A DNA stretch of 64,000 nt from Aureispira sp. CCB-E. Its GTDB lineage: Bacteria; Bacteroidota; Bacteroidia; Chitinophagales; Saprospiraceae. This document shows, piece by piece, positions 9,271-18,480 of this stretch (the stretch's first letter is position 1; every line of letters starts with the position of its first letter). The notes below the pieces were generated by a model. It saw nothing but the letters and a program-made list of their open reading frames with translations, did not search any database and was not told the origin of the DNA. The position numbers and the translations under genes were made by a program. The stretch is from NCBI RefSeq assembly GCF_031326345.1, contig NZ_CP133671.1, positions 5,905,001 to 5,969,000 on the forward strand. The letters are read 5' to 3'.

Positions 9271-10503
9271 TTATTGTATTTCAGATAAAAATATGTCTTG
9301 CTGCCAAAATAGCTCCCCCGTACGACCAAGTAACTCCAATCGGCATCGACGATTCTCTCCTTGACCGAACAAATGCACCTTTCCAAAGTTTAGATCCAAG
9401 ACCAATGTCTCAGGCAATCTCAAAGGATTATTTTTAGTGTAGGCAGGATTAACCAACGACGTCAAAGGAGAACTCGTCATTTCATACAAAGGATATGTTC
9501 CTTCTCGTTCCAACTTTACCAATTCCCCATAATGCCGATCACCACTCAAAAAAATAACCCCTTTGATATCTTTTTCCTTTAAAAAATTCATCAAATCGGC
9601 TTTAGAATTAGCAAAATCTCCCAAATCTTCTCCTAATGGATTGTCAGACAAAATCTGTGTTCCTGATACAATAAATTTGAAATTAGCTGTAGAAGCTTCA
9701 AGTTTTTCTTTTAACCATTTGGTCTGCCCCTCTCCTAACATACTGCTGTCACTAGCATAAAACCGAGCATCTAGCATAAAAAAGTCGGCATCAGCATGAC
9801 TAAAATGACAAAATACTCCCAAAGTACTATCTGTCCCATAATAAGGATTTGCCCAATAGTCTTTAAATATTTCTAACGATTGGTATTTCCCAGAGTAATC
9901 ACCATGCTCATTATTCCCCGCAAAATCATGATCATCCCATGTAGCATATTGTGGACAGCTTTCTAAAAATTTTCTCAACTTAGGCTTAAAACGCATCTTC
10001 AAGTTTTTCTTGTGCATTCGTTTCTTTTGCTTCCACTCCCCTAGCAGATAATAAACATTGTCTCCCATCCACAGCATAAAATCTTTATCATGCTTAAACA
10101 TAGCATCAAAGATCACCTCTTTGTCTTTGCCTCCCCAGAATGCAAAAGGATAAGGAAACGCACAGGAACCAATTAAAAAGCTAATATCTGCTTTGGCTGG
10201 TTGAGGTTTTTTGATATTCAAAATACCACTGACCAAAATATACCTATCTTTTATCATAGAACTGCGCTCTATTTTTCGCACCCGTTCCTCTGTAAATTGC
10301 TCAAAATATTCATACAAATCGACATTAAACTGAGTGACCCAATCCACCAAAGGATCATCCTGTGTGTTGGGTTTAACTAACATCCAAAAATGGCGTGTTG
10401 TATCCGTATAATGTCCATAAATTGGGCCTATCTCTACATCAAAGTTCTGAGCAGAACCTTGAAAATTCATTCCTAATAATATTAATAATAATAATCTCTT
10501 CAT
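9271..10503 (-). CDS. PhoD-like alkaline phosphatase/phosphodiesterase
   Basis: A 410-residue exported metallophosphoesterase. The ATG at 10503 gives a clean signal peptide (MKRLLLLILLG ... GSAQ); the frame extends upstream only to a TTG. PhoD-family metal ligands are visible in order: GSCAFPYPF (~109), MGDNVYYL (~144), WDDHDFAGNN (~186), ARFYAS (~240) and GDRHYGEL (~318). PhoD enzymes hydrolyse phosphomonoesters or diesters with Ca/Fe at the active site, in the periplasm or on the surface; substrate is not predictable here. There is no C-terminal T9SS domain, so a periplasmic location is the simplest reading. It lies alone with long flanking spacers, and no phosphate-regulon box was recognised. 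Confidence 0.9.
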   Translation of the reverse strand: MKRLLLLILLGMNFQGSAQNFDVEIGPIYGHYTDTTRHFWMLVKPNTQDDPLVDWVTQFNVDLYEYFEQFTEERVRKIERSSMIKDRYILVSGILNIKKPQPAKADISFLIGSCAFPYPFAFWGGKDKEVIFDAMFKHDKDFMLWMGDNVYYLLGEWKQKKRMHKKNLKMRFKPKLRKFLESCPQYATWDDHDFAGNNEHGDYSGKYQSLEIFKDYWANPYYGTDSTLGVFCHFSHADADFFMLDARFYASDSSMLGEGQTKWLKEKLEASTANFKFIVSGTQILSDNPLGEDLGDFANSKADLMNFLKEKDIKGVIFLSGDRHYGELVKLEREGTYPLYEMTSSPLTSLVNPAYTKNNPLRLPETLVLDLNFGKVHLFGQGENRRCRLELLGRTGELFWQQDIFLSEIQ

Positions 10504-10860
10504 TCGTTCGTTTAATAGAATAACTTTTCCGTCCAATTGATAGCAACCTTTTCAGATGACAAAACAAGGCTTAATTGATGTTATAGCTATTGGTACTTAG
10601 TTTTCTTATATTTAAATGTTTCTTCAACTAGTTTTAATAGGTTGTAGACTATGGTCATTCATAAAGTAATTGGCACATAATAATTACTTTGATTAATATC
10701 TTTTTTGAGTCAAAATTTGCTTTGAACAAAACATTTTTGGTTTTTAAATATTGATGATAGTAGGTACTATCTCATAAGGTTTCAACAAGCAACTAAACAG
10801 TAGGTACTTTTTTAACAAAAGCAAGCTCAGTATATATTAAAAAATCCTTGCAAAAATAAT

Positions 10861-10868
10861 TAACTTTG
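10861..10868 (+). promoter_or_regulatory. -7 promoter box upstream of a 28-codon ORF
   Basis: TAACTTTG is a perfect TAnnTTTG. No TTTG occurs 19-20 bases before it, only TTGC about 9 bases before, so the -33 element is missing or weak. A transcript would start near 10873. Confidence 0.4.
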
Positions 10869-10882
10869 CGGTATATTTAGTT

Positions 10883-10969
10883 ATGGTACTTGGTCGATTT
10901 TTTGCTTTAATCAAAGAATCAGCTACTCAACATTTCCAAAGTAGCACACGACAAGCAGCTAATCGATAG
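10883..10969 (+). CDS. Possible 28-residue peptide
   Basis: An ATG ten bases after the expected transcription start opens a 28-codon frame (MVLGRFFALIKESATQHFQS..., ending in TAG at 10967-10969). The predicted peptide is amphipathic and basic. It lies in a 590-base spacer upstream of the membrane-protein gene at 11094. It may be a small protein, a leader peptide or chance; conservation is needed to decide. Confidence 0.2.
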   Translation: MVLGRFFALIKESATQHFQSSTRQAANR

Positions 10970-11093
10970 CTAATTAGACTGGGATCAATAGTGCAAAGAT
11001 GCTGTTCCTAGGCGTAGCAATCTACTATTAAATATGTATTGAATAATTAGACGACTATTTTCTAAAAATAAAATCAATCACGATACAACAATC

Positions 11094-11492
11094 ATGCAAA
11101 CATTAGTCTCTTTTTCAGAAAATGATTTGGAACGCCTGTTTCTAACCTATAAACGTAACTTTAAAAATTATAGTAAAATAAAAGATAAAGTTATTGGCAA
11201 AGATGCAGCGCTGATTTACAAACGCAACCGAAAGTCTAGCATCTTCTTTTTTATTGCGCTAACATTCATCATTGTTGTTAGTTCAGCTTTTTCATTGATT
11301 GCCGATCATATGAATAGCTTTGTTGCTCTGTGGATGATTTGGGGGATTGCTGCGGTTATCTTCTCGTTTTGGTTTATTGCATATTATAGAAACAGTTTTA
11401 AAATTTTGCAGCAGAATCAAGCATTTTTTGATAAATTCGAAGCTGTTGCTAGTAATAACGATTCTTTAGATGCCTTCCGTATGAATTGGTAA
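11094..11492 (+). CDS. Small two-helix membrane protein
   Basis: A 132-residue protein with a basic N-terminal cytoplasmic part (residues 1-48, KRNFKNYSKIKDK and YKRNRK), two transmembrane helices (about 49-70, SIFFFIALTFIIVVSSAFSL, and 77-97, FVALWMIWGIAAVIFSFWFI), and a C-terminal cytoplasmic tail. By the positive-inside rule both ends are cytoplasmic. I do not recognise the family. The start ATG is preceded by an A-rich stretch. It is followed by a strong terminator and seems to be monocistronic unless the short frame at 10883 is its leader. Confidence 0.75.
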   Translation: MQTLVSFSENDLERLFLTYKRNFKNYSKIKDKVIGKDAALIYKRNRKSSIFFFIALTFIIVVSSAFSLIADHMNSFVALWMIWGIAAVIFSFWFIAYYRNSFKILQQNQAFFDKFEAVASNNDSLDAFRMNW

Positions 11493-11636
11493 TAAATTAT
11501 TTTATAGCACCAAGTTCATTGCTTATAAAATATAAATTTATAGTCATCCTATTAGCTCGACATTTTCTAACAGAAAATCGAATAAAATTGTTGGCTTGTC
11601 CCCAAGCATCTATAAGTAAAAGCTCTATCAAAATTC

Positions 11637-11672
11637 AAAAAGCTAAAAACAAAAATTTGTTTTTAGCTTTTT
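11637..11672 (+). terminator. Intrinsic terminator
   Basis: AAAAGCTAAAAACAAA pairs with TTTGTTTTTAGCTTTT around an AATT centre and runs into a T stretch, about 145 bases after the membrane-protein stop. No gene lies between. Confidence 0.75.
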
Positions 11673-11770
11673 TCTTATTTATAAGCCACTGTTAATCCAT
11701 CTACTCACTTAAAACCTTCTTTACTAGCTAAAAATCAGGCAAGAAATAAATTATTTTTTAACTATCTTTA

Positions 11771-11801
11771 TTTGGATTTAGTTTAAATAAGATTTATTTT
11801 G
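11771..11801 (+). promoter_or_regulatory. Promoter of the DUF4856-imelysin operon with overlapping inverted repeat
   Basis: TTTG at 11771-11774, exactly 19 bases, then TTATTTTG at 11794-11801 (one mismatch to TAnnTTTG). An inverted repeat TTATTT ... AAATAA spans about 11768-11790, covering the -33 box and spacer, and could be an operator. Because imelysin-type lipoproteins are often iron-regulated, a Fur-type control is attractive but is inference. The predicted leader is about 105 bases. Confidence 0.55.
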
Positions 11802-11911
11802 CGGCGCAATTAAAAATCAAGCTAAAATTTCTATACTTTCTGAGCAACTTAATCATTCAAAACAAGAACTGCTCAAAAAGAGGTGTAGAATTAAAAACAA
11901 AAAAATATACA

Positions 11912-13033
11912 ATGAAATTTTCATCAAGTACTCTTTTTGCAGCTGGTGCTGCCCTAGCAATAAGCTTTTCTTCTTGTAAAACCGACGAGAATATTTCTTA
12001 TACTGTTCCTGAAACTTACAATTTTGATAATGTAAGTTATAGTGGTCAAACCAATCGTCTGGACATGATGGCTGAAATTACTACCTACATCAAAACAGCA
12101 CACGTTGCTAATGCTCCAGCACTAGATGCTGCCAAGCTAAAAGATATGTATGGTGATAATACTGGTAATCACTTCTCAACAACAGATTTGAACAGTTCTA
12201 CCAAACAATTAAAAAGCAAAACAATTGCTACAGAACAAGCCAATTTTGAAGCATATATGGATGCTGTTGCTGTTGCCAGCCAATCTACAGGTGCAACTGC
12301 AGCATCTGGTCAAGCGGGTATCGCTGCTAATAATGCTGGTTCTAAGTTCTATTTGTTAAATGAAAACGGTATTGAGTTAGCACAAGTAATTGAGAAAGGC
12401 TTGATGGGAGCTTGCTTTTATTATCAAGCAACATCTGTGTACTTAGGAGCAGGCAAAATGGAAGTAGATAATAACACTGTAACGGATGGTAAAGGAACTG
12501 CTATGGAACATCACTGGGATGAAGCTTTTGGCTACTTTGGGGTCAACAAAAACTTCCCTACAACTACTTCTGATGCTGTTTTTTGGGGAAAATACTGCAA
12601 CAAACACGAAGCTGTTTATCCTTTAAATGAAAAAATGATGAATGCTTTCTTGAAAGGTCGTGCAGCTATTTCTGCTAAAGACATGGATACCCGCGACGAG
12701 CAGATTGCTGTTTTGCGTAAAAACTGGGAATTGGTTGTTGCTGCTACTGCTATCTACTACTTAAACAGTGTAAAAGATGATTTGTCAACAGATGCTGCGG
12801 CAGCTTATCACGGTCTATCAGAAGTATTTGGCTTTATTAGTTCTTTAAAATATGGTACAGGTGCTAGTGGCATTACAGAAGCTCAAGTAAATACGATTTT
12901 AACAGATTTATTTGGTAGTGCAGATGCTCTTCAAGCTAATAACTACAATGTAACTTCAGCTAAAATAGAAGCAGCTAAAACTGCATTAGTTGGTATTTTT
13001 ACCGATTTATCTGCTGTAAAAGATTCTTTGTAA
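11912..13033 (+). CDS. DUF4856 family lipoprotein
   Basis: A 373-residue lipoprotein. The signal peptide ends in FSSCKTDE, a lipobox, so Cys ~22 would be lipidated. The rest resembles the DUF4856 family: YNFDNVSYSGQTNRLDMM near the N-terminus, GxxIEKGLMGACFYYQAT in the middle, then MEHHWDEAFGYFG and DTRDEQIAVLRKNWE. This family is typically encoded next to imelysin-like proteins in Bacteroidota, as it is here, and is thought to belong to iron-linked outer-membrane systems; the molecular activity is unknown. The conserved EHHWDEAFGY might bind metal (inference). It is the first gene of the unit that continues to the imelysin gene, with a strong hairpin between. Confidence 0.88.
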   Translation: MKFSSSTLFAAGAALAISFSSCKTDENISYTVPETYNFDNVSYSGQTNRLDMMAEITTYIKTAHVANAPALDAAKLKDMYGDNTGNHFSTTDLNSSTKQLKSKTIATEQANFEAYMDAVAVASQSTGATAASGQAGIAANNAGSKFYLLNENGIELAQVIEKGLMGACFYYQATSVYLGAGKMEVDNNTVTDGKGTAMEHHWDEAFGYFGVNKNFPTTTSDAVFWGKYCNKHEAVYPLNEKMMNAFLKGRAAISAKDMDTRDEQIAVLRKNWELVVAATAIYYLNSVKDDLSTDAAAAYHGLSEVFGFISSLKYGTGASGITEAQVNTILTDLFGSADALQANNYNVTSAKIEAAKTALVGIFTDLSAVKDSL

Positions 13034-13055
13034 GATTTTTTTCTTAATTTATAAA

Positions 13056-13094
13056 AATTGAGGATTGAAGCTATTCGAGCTTCAATCCTCAATT
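13056..13094 (+). terminator. 17-bp perfect hairpin between the DUF4856 and imelysin genes
   Basis: AATTGAGGATTGAAGCT (13056-13072) pairs perfectly with AGCTTCAATCCTCAATT (13078-13094) around the five-base loop ATTCG. It begins 22 bases after the DUF4856 stop and ends 26 bases before the imelysin ATG. There is only a weak T-rich tail (ATTTGTTTAT), so it may be a partial terminator or an mRNA-stability element giving more of the first protein than the second. Confidence 0.6.
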
Positions 13095-13120
13095 ATTTGT
13101 TTATATTCATTCTATTTGTT

Positions 13121-14251
13121 ATGAAAAAGACCATTCTTGGGGCAATTACTGTCTTTGTTTTTTTATGTACCTTTTCCGCTTGTAAAACAGATTCTAACAA
13201 TGCTTGTGCAACAGAATTTGATCAATTGAGTTTGTTATCCAATATTGGCAACAATATTATTCTGCCCAATTATCAAAAACTAGCCAAAGAAGCCGATGAT
13301 TTGGATGCCGCAGCTAGTAATTTTGCAACAACTCCAACAGTGGCTAATTTAACAACACTAAGAAACATACTTCAAGCAACTTGGACAACTTGGCAAACTG
13401 CTTCTATCTTTGAATTTGGTCCAGCAGAAACAGAAGAATTGCGTCTCTATATGAATAATTTTCCTGTCTTTGTTACTCGACTAAATGACGCAATTAGCTC
13501 TGGGAGTTATGACTTAACAACAGAAACATACTCTTACACTAGAGGCTTTCCTGCCTTAGATTACTTGTTGTATGGAGCTGCTAGTTCTGATAATGATTTG
13601 ATCAATTTATATAGTACGGCTCCAGATGCAACGAATAGAAAACAATATTTAAAAGATGTTACTGCCTTAATCAAACAAAAAACTACTGCTGTTTATGATG
13701 CTTGGAAAACAGATGGGGCAAACTACCTAAACACTTTTACTTCAACAGAAGGTGTCGCTAATGGCAAGCCGATTAGTAATCTTGTCAACCAATTGAATCA
13801 ATCTTATGAATTATTCAAAAATAATAAATTGGGGACTCCTATTAGTGCTAAAACAGGCTATGTGCCACTCCTACCTGAAAATGTAGAAGCCTATTACAGC
13901 CGCCAGTCTATTGCTTTAGCATTGGCAGCCATCAAAGCCAACAAAGCAGTTTTTCAAGGATTTTCGAATGGCACCAACGGCGTAGGATTAGATGACTATT
14001 TAACGGCGACCAACGCTAGCAAAGGCAGCGAACCGTTGCATACAGTTATCGAAAACCAATACAATGCTACTATTAATGCTTTAGAAAATTTGCAGCCTAA
14101 TACACTGCACGATGCCATCAACAATAACCTGAATGATGTAAAGGCAGCTTATGCCGCTGCTCAAAACCAAGTGGTTAATCTAAAAACAGATATGCCGTCA
14201 GCCCTTTGCATTAGCATTACTTATATTGATAATGTAGATGATGGGGATTAA
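13121..14251 (+). CDS. Imelysin-family lipoprotein (M75-like)
   Basis: A 376-residue lipoprotein; the ATG at 13121 is chosen because it gives a proper signal peptide with lipobox FSACKTD, whereas the upstream part of the frame reads through the hairpin. Typical imelysin features follow: an N-terminal helical bundle half, WTTWQTASIFEFGPAE, then GFPALDYLLYG (where classical M75 members have GxHxxE), and a second helical half with EAYYSRQSIALALAAIKANK and GLDDYL. The missing GxHxxE suggests a binding rather than peptidase role, as proposed for imelysin-like proteins. Iron-uptake association is family knowledge. It is second in the operon after DUF4856 and ends before a strong terminator. Confidence 0.9.
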   Translation: MKKTILGAITVFVFLCTFSACKTDSNNACATEFDQLSLLSNIGNNIILPNYQKLAKEADDLDAAASNFATTPTVANLTTLRNILQATWTTWQTASIFEFGPAETEELRLYMNNFPVFVTRLNDAISSGSYDLTTETYSYTRGFPALDYLLYGAASSDNDLINLYSTAPDATNRKQYLKDVTALIKQKTTAVYDAWKTDGANYLNTFTSTEGVANGKPISNLVNQLNQSYELFKNNKLGTPISAKTGYVPLLPENVEAYYSRQSIALALAAIKANKAVFQGFSNGTNGVGLDDYLTATNASKGSEPLHTVIENQYNATINALENLQPNTLHDAINNNLNDVKAAYAAAQNQVVNLKTDMPSALCISITYIDNVDDGD

Positions 14252-14321
14252 TCATTACTTTTCTTCATATTGGTTCCTAGACTCTCTTTAGATCAAAACA
14301 AGGAATTATTCTCCACTAAAT

Positions 14322-14365
14322 AAAAAGTCATTTCCAACTATTGATTTGTTGGAAATGACTTTTTT
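14322..14365 (+). terminator. Intrinsic terminator of the DUF4856-imelysin operon
   Basis: AAAAAGTCATTTCCAAC (14322-14338) pairs with GTTGGAAATGACTTTTT (14348-14364), ending in a T run, about 70 bases after the imelysin stop. Confidence 0.85.
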
Positions 14366-14415
14366 AAATCTTGTAGCAAGTATTTTGTCTGTTTTCAAAA
14401 ACATTAAGTAGCGTA

Positions 14416-14498
14416 CAGAAAAGTATAGCTAAAAAATAAGCTTATTTTTAGTACTAATCAATGAACGCAGTGGCCACGTAGTAGCAGCCTAGTTAACT
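14416..14498 (+). repeat. Dispersed repeat, copy B (long form)
   Basis: About 70 bases from CAGAAAA through GCTAAAAAATAAG/CTTATTTTTAGT (an internal inverted repeat) to GTGGCCACGTAGTAGCAGC. This aligns with 61801-61870 with roughly one difference per five or six bases. The 3' part is the core shared with the shorter copies, followed by TAGTTAACT. The rest of the 450-base spacer (to 14700) shows no gene. Confidence 0.6.
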
Positions 14499-14700
14499 GC
14501 GGGTGCTTGGTACAACGAACCAAAGACACAGCAAAAAAGTGCGGTTTTACCTCCACTGCTACTGTGTGATAGCAAACGAAAGCAAAATTTTTTGATGAAG
14601 AGTAACGCAAAAAAGTTACTTTCATATTATTCTTTCTGAACGATTACTTATAATCAAGTACGTTTGACCATTGCCATTAGGCTATCGGACAATAACTCAA

Positions 14701-16161
14701 TTACATACTGTATTCAACATTCTTCTTAGGTGCTGTACTTAGTGTTCTTTTTTGGATGCGCACCTTGATACCATTACTTGGGCACAATGTCAATAAAGGC
14801 TTAAAGTCTACTTTCTGATCAGGCGACAAAACGAACTTATAGCGTCTAATTAACATAGCTAAAATAAATTGCATTTCCATTTGTGCAAAGTTTTTCCCGA
14901 TACAAAGTCTTGGTCCTCCACCAAAAGGTAAATAAGAAAAAGGAACATGATTTTTCTTATTTTCAGGAGAAAAACGATTGGGATCAAACTGATTCGGATT
15001 TTCCCAGTATTTTTCATTTCTATGCAACCCAAAAATAAAACCTGCAATATCCTCTCCTTTTTTGATTGGAATTCCATCGCACTCATCATCTTCTAGAGGT
15101 TCTCTGTCAATAATCCAAACAACAGGATACAAACGCATGGTTTCCTCTAATACTTGCAATGGGTAACCCAAATTTCTCAATTGCTCAAAAGAAGGATCTT
15201 TGTCTCCCAAAGCCTCGTTAACAGAATCCAATACTTTTTGTTCGATTTCTGGATGATTTCCCAAAAGATACCAAGCCCAAGTCATTGTTACAGCAGATGT
15301 TTCATGACCAGCTACCAATAGGACAATCGACTCATCCAACAGTTGCTTATTGGTCATTTTAGAACCATCCTCATACTCTGTTTCTAATAACATGTCCAAC
15401 AAGTCGTCTACCTTTTCTCCAGAACGTTTTCTTTCTTCGATAAAAGAGATAATAATTTTATCTCGAATCTTCTTCAAACGTTCATTTTCTGCATGATCGC
15501 CATTGATGTGATACCAAGGTTTTAGGTAAGGTTTTCGTGTTTGGTTCATCACGTATTGTTGACTACTAGAAATCATTTCTCCAATAATCTCTAATTTATC
15601 GTCCTCAAATGCTTTTCCAAACAAGCTTTTGGTAATTACTCTAAAGGCTAGTTTTGTCATTTCGTCTGCCAAATCAATTTCTTGATCTGTCTCTGCATAC
15701 TTATCCAAAACGGTATCCATATAATCGTTAATCTGTTCTACCATAATCTTAGAGATGCGTTCTAAACGTTCTCTATGGAATCCTGGTTGAATACTCCTAC
15801 GCTGCTTTAACCAATACTGCCCATCTGAGGTAAACAATCCCTCTCCAATCTCTTTTTTTACTGTTTTTCGAATAACAGAAGTCTTGATATAGTTTTTGTT
15901 ATTCTTTTGTAAAAAATGCCTAATTAGTTCTGGACGGTCTGTTAGAACTAACTTGTAAGGTATTCGCACCTGCACAAGACCATCATTTTTGTCCAACGTT
16001 TCTTTAAAAAAAGAAACCAAGTTCTCATTAATATGAGAATAATTTAAAAGCATTTTGGTCAAACCAACCTTCGGAATTTCATTTTTAATTTTATCCATTT
16101 GATAATTTAATTGTAAGTGATAGCTCACTATATCCCATAAAGAATTAACATCAACAACCAT
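14701..16161 (-). CDS. Cytochrome P450
   Basis: A soluble 486-residue haem-thiolate monooxygenase. The marks of the family are all present: the I-helix AGHETSAVTMTW (~282, oxygen activation Thr), the K-helix ExxR in EETMRLYP (~335), the WENPNQFDPNRF meander, and the haem-binding PFGGGPRLCIGKNFA (Cys ligand ~416). It resembles the CYP4/CYP102-like class more than the small actinobacterial type. It would hydroxylate a lipophilic substrate using an external electron donor; no ferredoxin or reductase gene is nearby and none is fused. A second ATG at 16098 (MDKIKNEIPKVGL) may be the real start, since the first 21 residues are not typical. The substrate is unknown. Confidence 0.95.
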   Translation of the reverse strand: MVVDVNSLWDIVSYHLQLNYQMDKIKNEIPKVGLTKMLLNYSHINENLVSFFKETLDKNDGLVQVRIPYKLVLTDRPELIRHFLQKNNKNYIKTSVIRKTVKKEIGEGLFTSDGQYWLKQRRSIQPGFHRERLERISKIMVEQINDYMDTVLDKYAETDQEIDLADEMTKLAFRVITKSLFGKAFEDDKLEIIGEMISSSQQYVMNQTRKPYLKPWYHINGDHAENERLKKIRDKIIISFIEERKRSGEKVDDLLDMLLETEYEDGSKMTNKQLLDESIVLLVAGHETSAVTMTWAWYLLGNHPEIEQKVLDSVNEALGDKDPSFEQLRNLGYPLQVLEETMRLYPVVWIIDREPLEDDECDGIPIKKGEDIAGFIFGLHRNEKYWENPNQFDPNRFSPENKKNHVPFSYLPFGGGPRLCIGKNFAQMEMQFILAMLIRRYKFVLSPDQKVDFKPLLTLCPSNGIKVRIQKRTLSTAPKKNVEYSM

Positions 16162-16552
16162 AGTTTGATTAAGATGTGCTTTCTTTTTGAGGAAAAAACG
16201 AATGACACGATCCGTTAATTATCTTATTTTTTGCAAAAAATTTTTAGTGAACATCAAAGCCCCCTTCTCTTTGTATTGCCCTACAAGTATACTCCAAACA
16301 ATAATGCGTAGCAATAAAACAAAGGCAAGAAAAAGCTTGATCTTCACTAAAGATTTGCTTAAAAACAACACTTATTTAACGGATAGTGTATTAAGATTAG
16401 TGAACTACTTAAGTTCATTTATAGATTAATAACCTAGTAAATATAAGAAATAAAACCATAAATTGCCACCTAATTTATAAACTACTTCTATATTTAACAC
16501 TTACAAAATTGATTATACACGTATATCAAAGTTTTATACTTAGAAATAAAAA
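16162..16552. other. Intergenic region without recognised features
   Basis: 391 bases between the P450 start and the histidine ammonia-lyase stop. An 80-codon plus-strand frame at 16187-16429 has poor, basic, low-complexity content and no recognisable domain. I saw no clear terminator for hutH and no good promoter for the P450. Confidence 0.4.
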
Positions 16553-18043
16553 TTATAAATATTTATTTATATCTATTTTTTGAACAAAACTCAATGCTTT
16601 TGCCATATCCTCGCTAAACACATGATCGCTTTCCATTACAGGTACAATCGCTCTAAACTGCTCTACAATCTCTTCTATAATTGGAGAAGATTTTTCTGTT
16701 CTAAAAGACAAGGCTTGTATTCCTGACAATAGCTCGATGGCTAGCAAACGTTCTACATTTTGCACCACTTTGTACAGCTTTGTTCCTGCATTGGCCGCCA
16801 TACTCACATGGTCTTCTTGACCATTGCAAGAAACAATAGAATCGACACTAGCAGGCATACACAACTGTTTGTTTTGGCTGGCTATGCTTGCAGCCGTATA
16901 TTGCGTGATCATTAAACCAGAATGCAAACCTGATTTGGGGGTTAAAAAAGCAGGTAATCCTCGTTGTCCACCAATCAATTGATACAAACGACGCTCTGAA
17001 ATGCTTCCCAATTCGGATAGAGCAATTGCCAGAAAGTCTAAGACTAGAGCAATAGGCTGGGCATGGAAATTACCTCCAGATAAAATAGCATCGCTATCAG
17101 GAAAAATATTAGGATTGTCTGTAACACTATTTATTTCTCGTTCAATTACTTTTTGGGCATGAGCTATCGTATCTTTACTTGCTCCATGAACTTGCGGAAC
17201 ACATCTAAAAGCATAAGGGTCTTGTACCGTTTCTTTAGGACTTGCCGCTAGAACAGAACCTTCTAACAATTTTCGAATATTTGCTGCGGTTTGCAACTGC
17301 CCTTCATGAGCTCTAACTTGATGTAAACGTTCATCAAATGGAGAAGTTACGCAAGCAAAAGCATCCATTGAGATTGCTGCAATCAAATCGGCTAGTTTCG
17401 ATAAACGCTGTGCTTTTAAAAGTGCCCAAACTCCATAGCCTGTTGAAAATTGCGTTCCATTTAATAATGCTAATCCCTCTTTTGCTTGTAGCTGAATCGG
17501 TTGCCAAGACTGTTCTTTTAAAACACTCTCGCTTGATTTTCGAACACCATTATGAAAAACCTCTCCTTCCCCTATCAAGGGCAAACTCAAATGCGCTAGT
17601 GGTGCTAAATCACCAGATGCTCCTAAGGAACCTAATTGATACAATACGGGCCACATAGTTTCATTATACATCTCGACTAAACGCTCTACCAATGGCAAAC
17701 TAACTGCCGAGTGTCCAAGTGATAAGCTTTTAATTTTTAATAATAAGATAATTTGAATAACTTCTTCTGGCACCAAGTCGCCAATACCACAAGCATGAGA
17801 TCGCACTAAATTCGATTGTAGTGTTTCTAGTTCTTTCTCTTCGATTTTTATATTACAAAGAGAACCAAATCCTGTATTAATACCATAATAGGATTGTTCT
17901 GTAGCGTTTATCTTTTGATGCAAGAAATCATAACAAGTTTGAATGGCCGTTTGGCTTTCTTCCGACAAACTTAGTTTTTCCTTATTCGCAAGTAATTTTC
18001 CTAAGTCTTCAATGCTCAACCATTTTTTTGATATTTGATGCAT
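16553..18043 (-). CDS. hutH: Histidine ammonia-lyase
   Basis: Removes ammonia from L-histidine to give urocanate, the first step of histidine breakdown, in the cytoplasm. The 496-residue length is normal. The Ala-Ser-Gly triad that cyclises into the MIO cofactor lies in GSLGASGDLAPLAHL (~140-142). Other family blocks include YGINTGFGSL (~53), NGTQFSTGYG (~195), QDPYAFRCVPQVHGA (~275), DNPNIFPD and GGNFHAQP (~310-325). No hutU, hutI or hutG gene is adjacent, so the rest of the pathway must be encoded elsewhere, or the enzyme supplies urocanate or a related aromatic acid for other use. MIO enzymes with tyrosine specificity differ at the HHH/SH selectivity loop; I keep the histidine call. Confidence 0.93.
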   Translation of the reverse strand: MHQISKKWLSIEDLGKLLANKEKLSLSEESQTAIQTCYDFLHQKINATEQSYYGINTGFGSLCNIKIEEKELETLQSNLVRSHACGIGDLVPEEVIQIILLLKIKSLSLGHSAVSLPLVERLVEMYNETMWPVLYQLGSLGASGDLAPLAHLSLPLIGEGEVFHNGVRKSSESVLKEQSWQPIQLQAKEGLALLNGTQFSTGYGVWALLKAQRLSKLADLIAAISMDAFACVTSPFDERLHQVRAHEGQLQTAANIRKLLEGSVLAASPKETVQDPYAFRCVPQVHGASKDTIAHAQKVIEREINSVTDNPNIFPDSDAILSGGNFHAQPIALVLDFLAIALSELGSISERRLYQLIGGQRGLPAFLTPKSGLHSGLMITQYTAASIASQNKQLCMPASVDSIVSCNGQEDHVSMAANAGTKLYKVVQNVERLLAIELLSGIQALSFRTEKSSPIIEEIVEQFRAIVPVMESDHVFSEDMAKALSFVQKIDINKYL

Positions 18044-18284
18044 TTTTAGTAGTTTTGAGTAGTGAGTTAATACAACAGCAGCCCCCTAGCCCTCGCACTA
18101 AATTCGGATCTATCAAACTGGCACTCATACCAGTTACAAATTAGAACGATTAGCCAACAGACTACTAAATACAATATGTGGAGAGTTTCATTTTCTTACA
18201 TCCATACAATCAAGATTATTATCTTAACAAGAGTCTTTTATGGTTTCTTAGTAGCACTAGTATCTCTTATCGATAACAATGCTG

Positions 18285-18315
18285 CGAAGGTACGCAAAAG
18301 AACAATTTTTGCAAG
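18285..18315 (-). promoter_or_regulatory. Candidate hutH promoter
   Basis: On the minus strand CTTG (18315..18312), a 19-base spacer and TACCTTCG (18292..18285, one mismatch to TAnnTTTG). The leader to the hutH start would be about 235 bases, long enough to hold regulation, but no known riboswitch fold was recognised in it. Confidence 0.45.
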
Positions 18316-18480
18316 AACCTTATAAAAAAAACTTACTATATCATTATACACAGAAATATTATATTTATATTAATTAGTGATTTACAGTTTTTTGCATTCA
18401 TTAACAAAAAAATGTAAATAACACCTATAAAAAGCATAACAATCACTTACTATGACAAATAATAAAATCACAACTTTTTA

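Noticed and set aside
9123-9386. 87-codon minus-strand frame overlapping the end of the PhoD-like gene
   Set aside because: It is in another frame of a clear gene for most of its length, and the rest is Lys/Asn/Tyr-rich low complexity.
14500-14640. Possible tRNA or small structured RNA in the spacer after the imelysin operon
   Set aside because: No T-loop GTTC-A-A motif or acceptor pairing could be built; it looks like degraded repeat sequence.
16187-16429. 80-codon plus-strand frame between the P450 and hutH genes
   Set aside because: Basic, low-complexity translation, no domain, no promoter; typical of A+T-rich spacers.
18044-18284. Riboswitch in the long hutH leader
   Set aside because: I could not match any known riboswitch core, and the leader length depends on an imperfect promoter.
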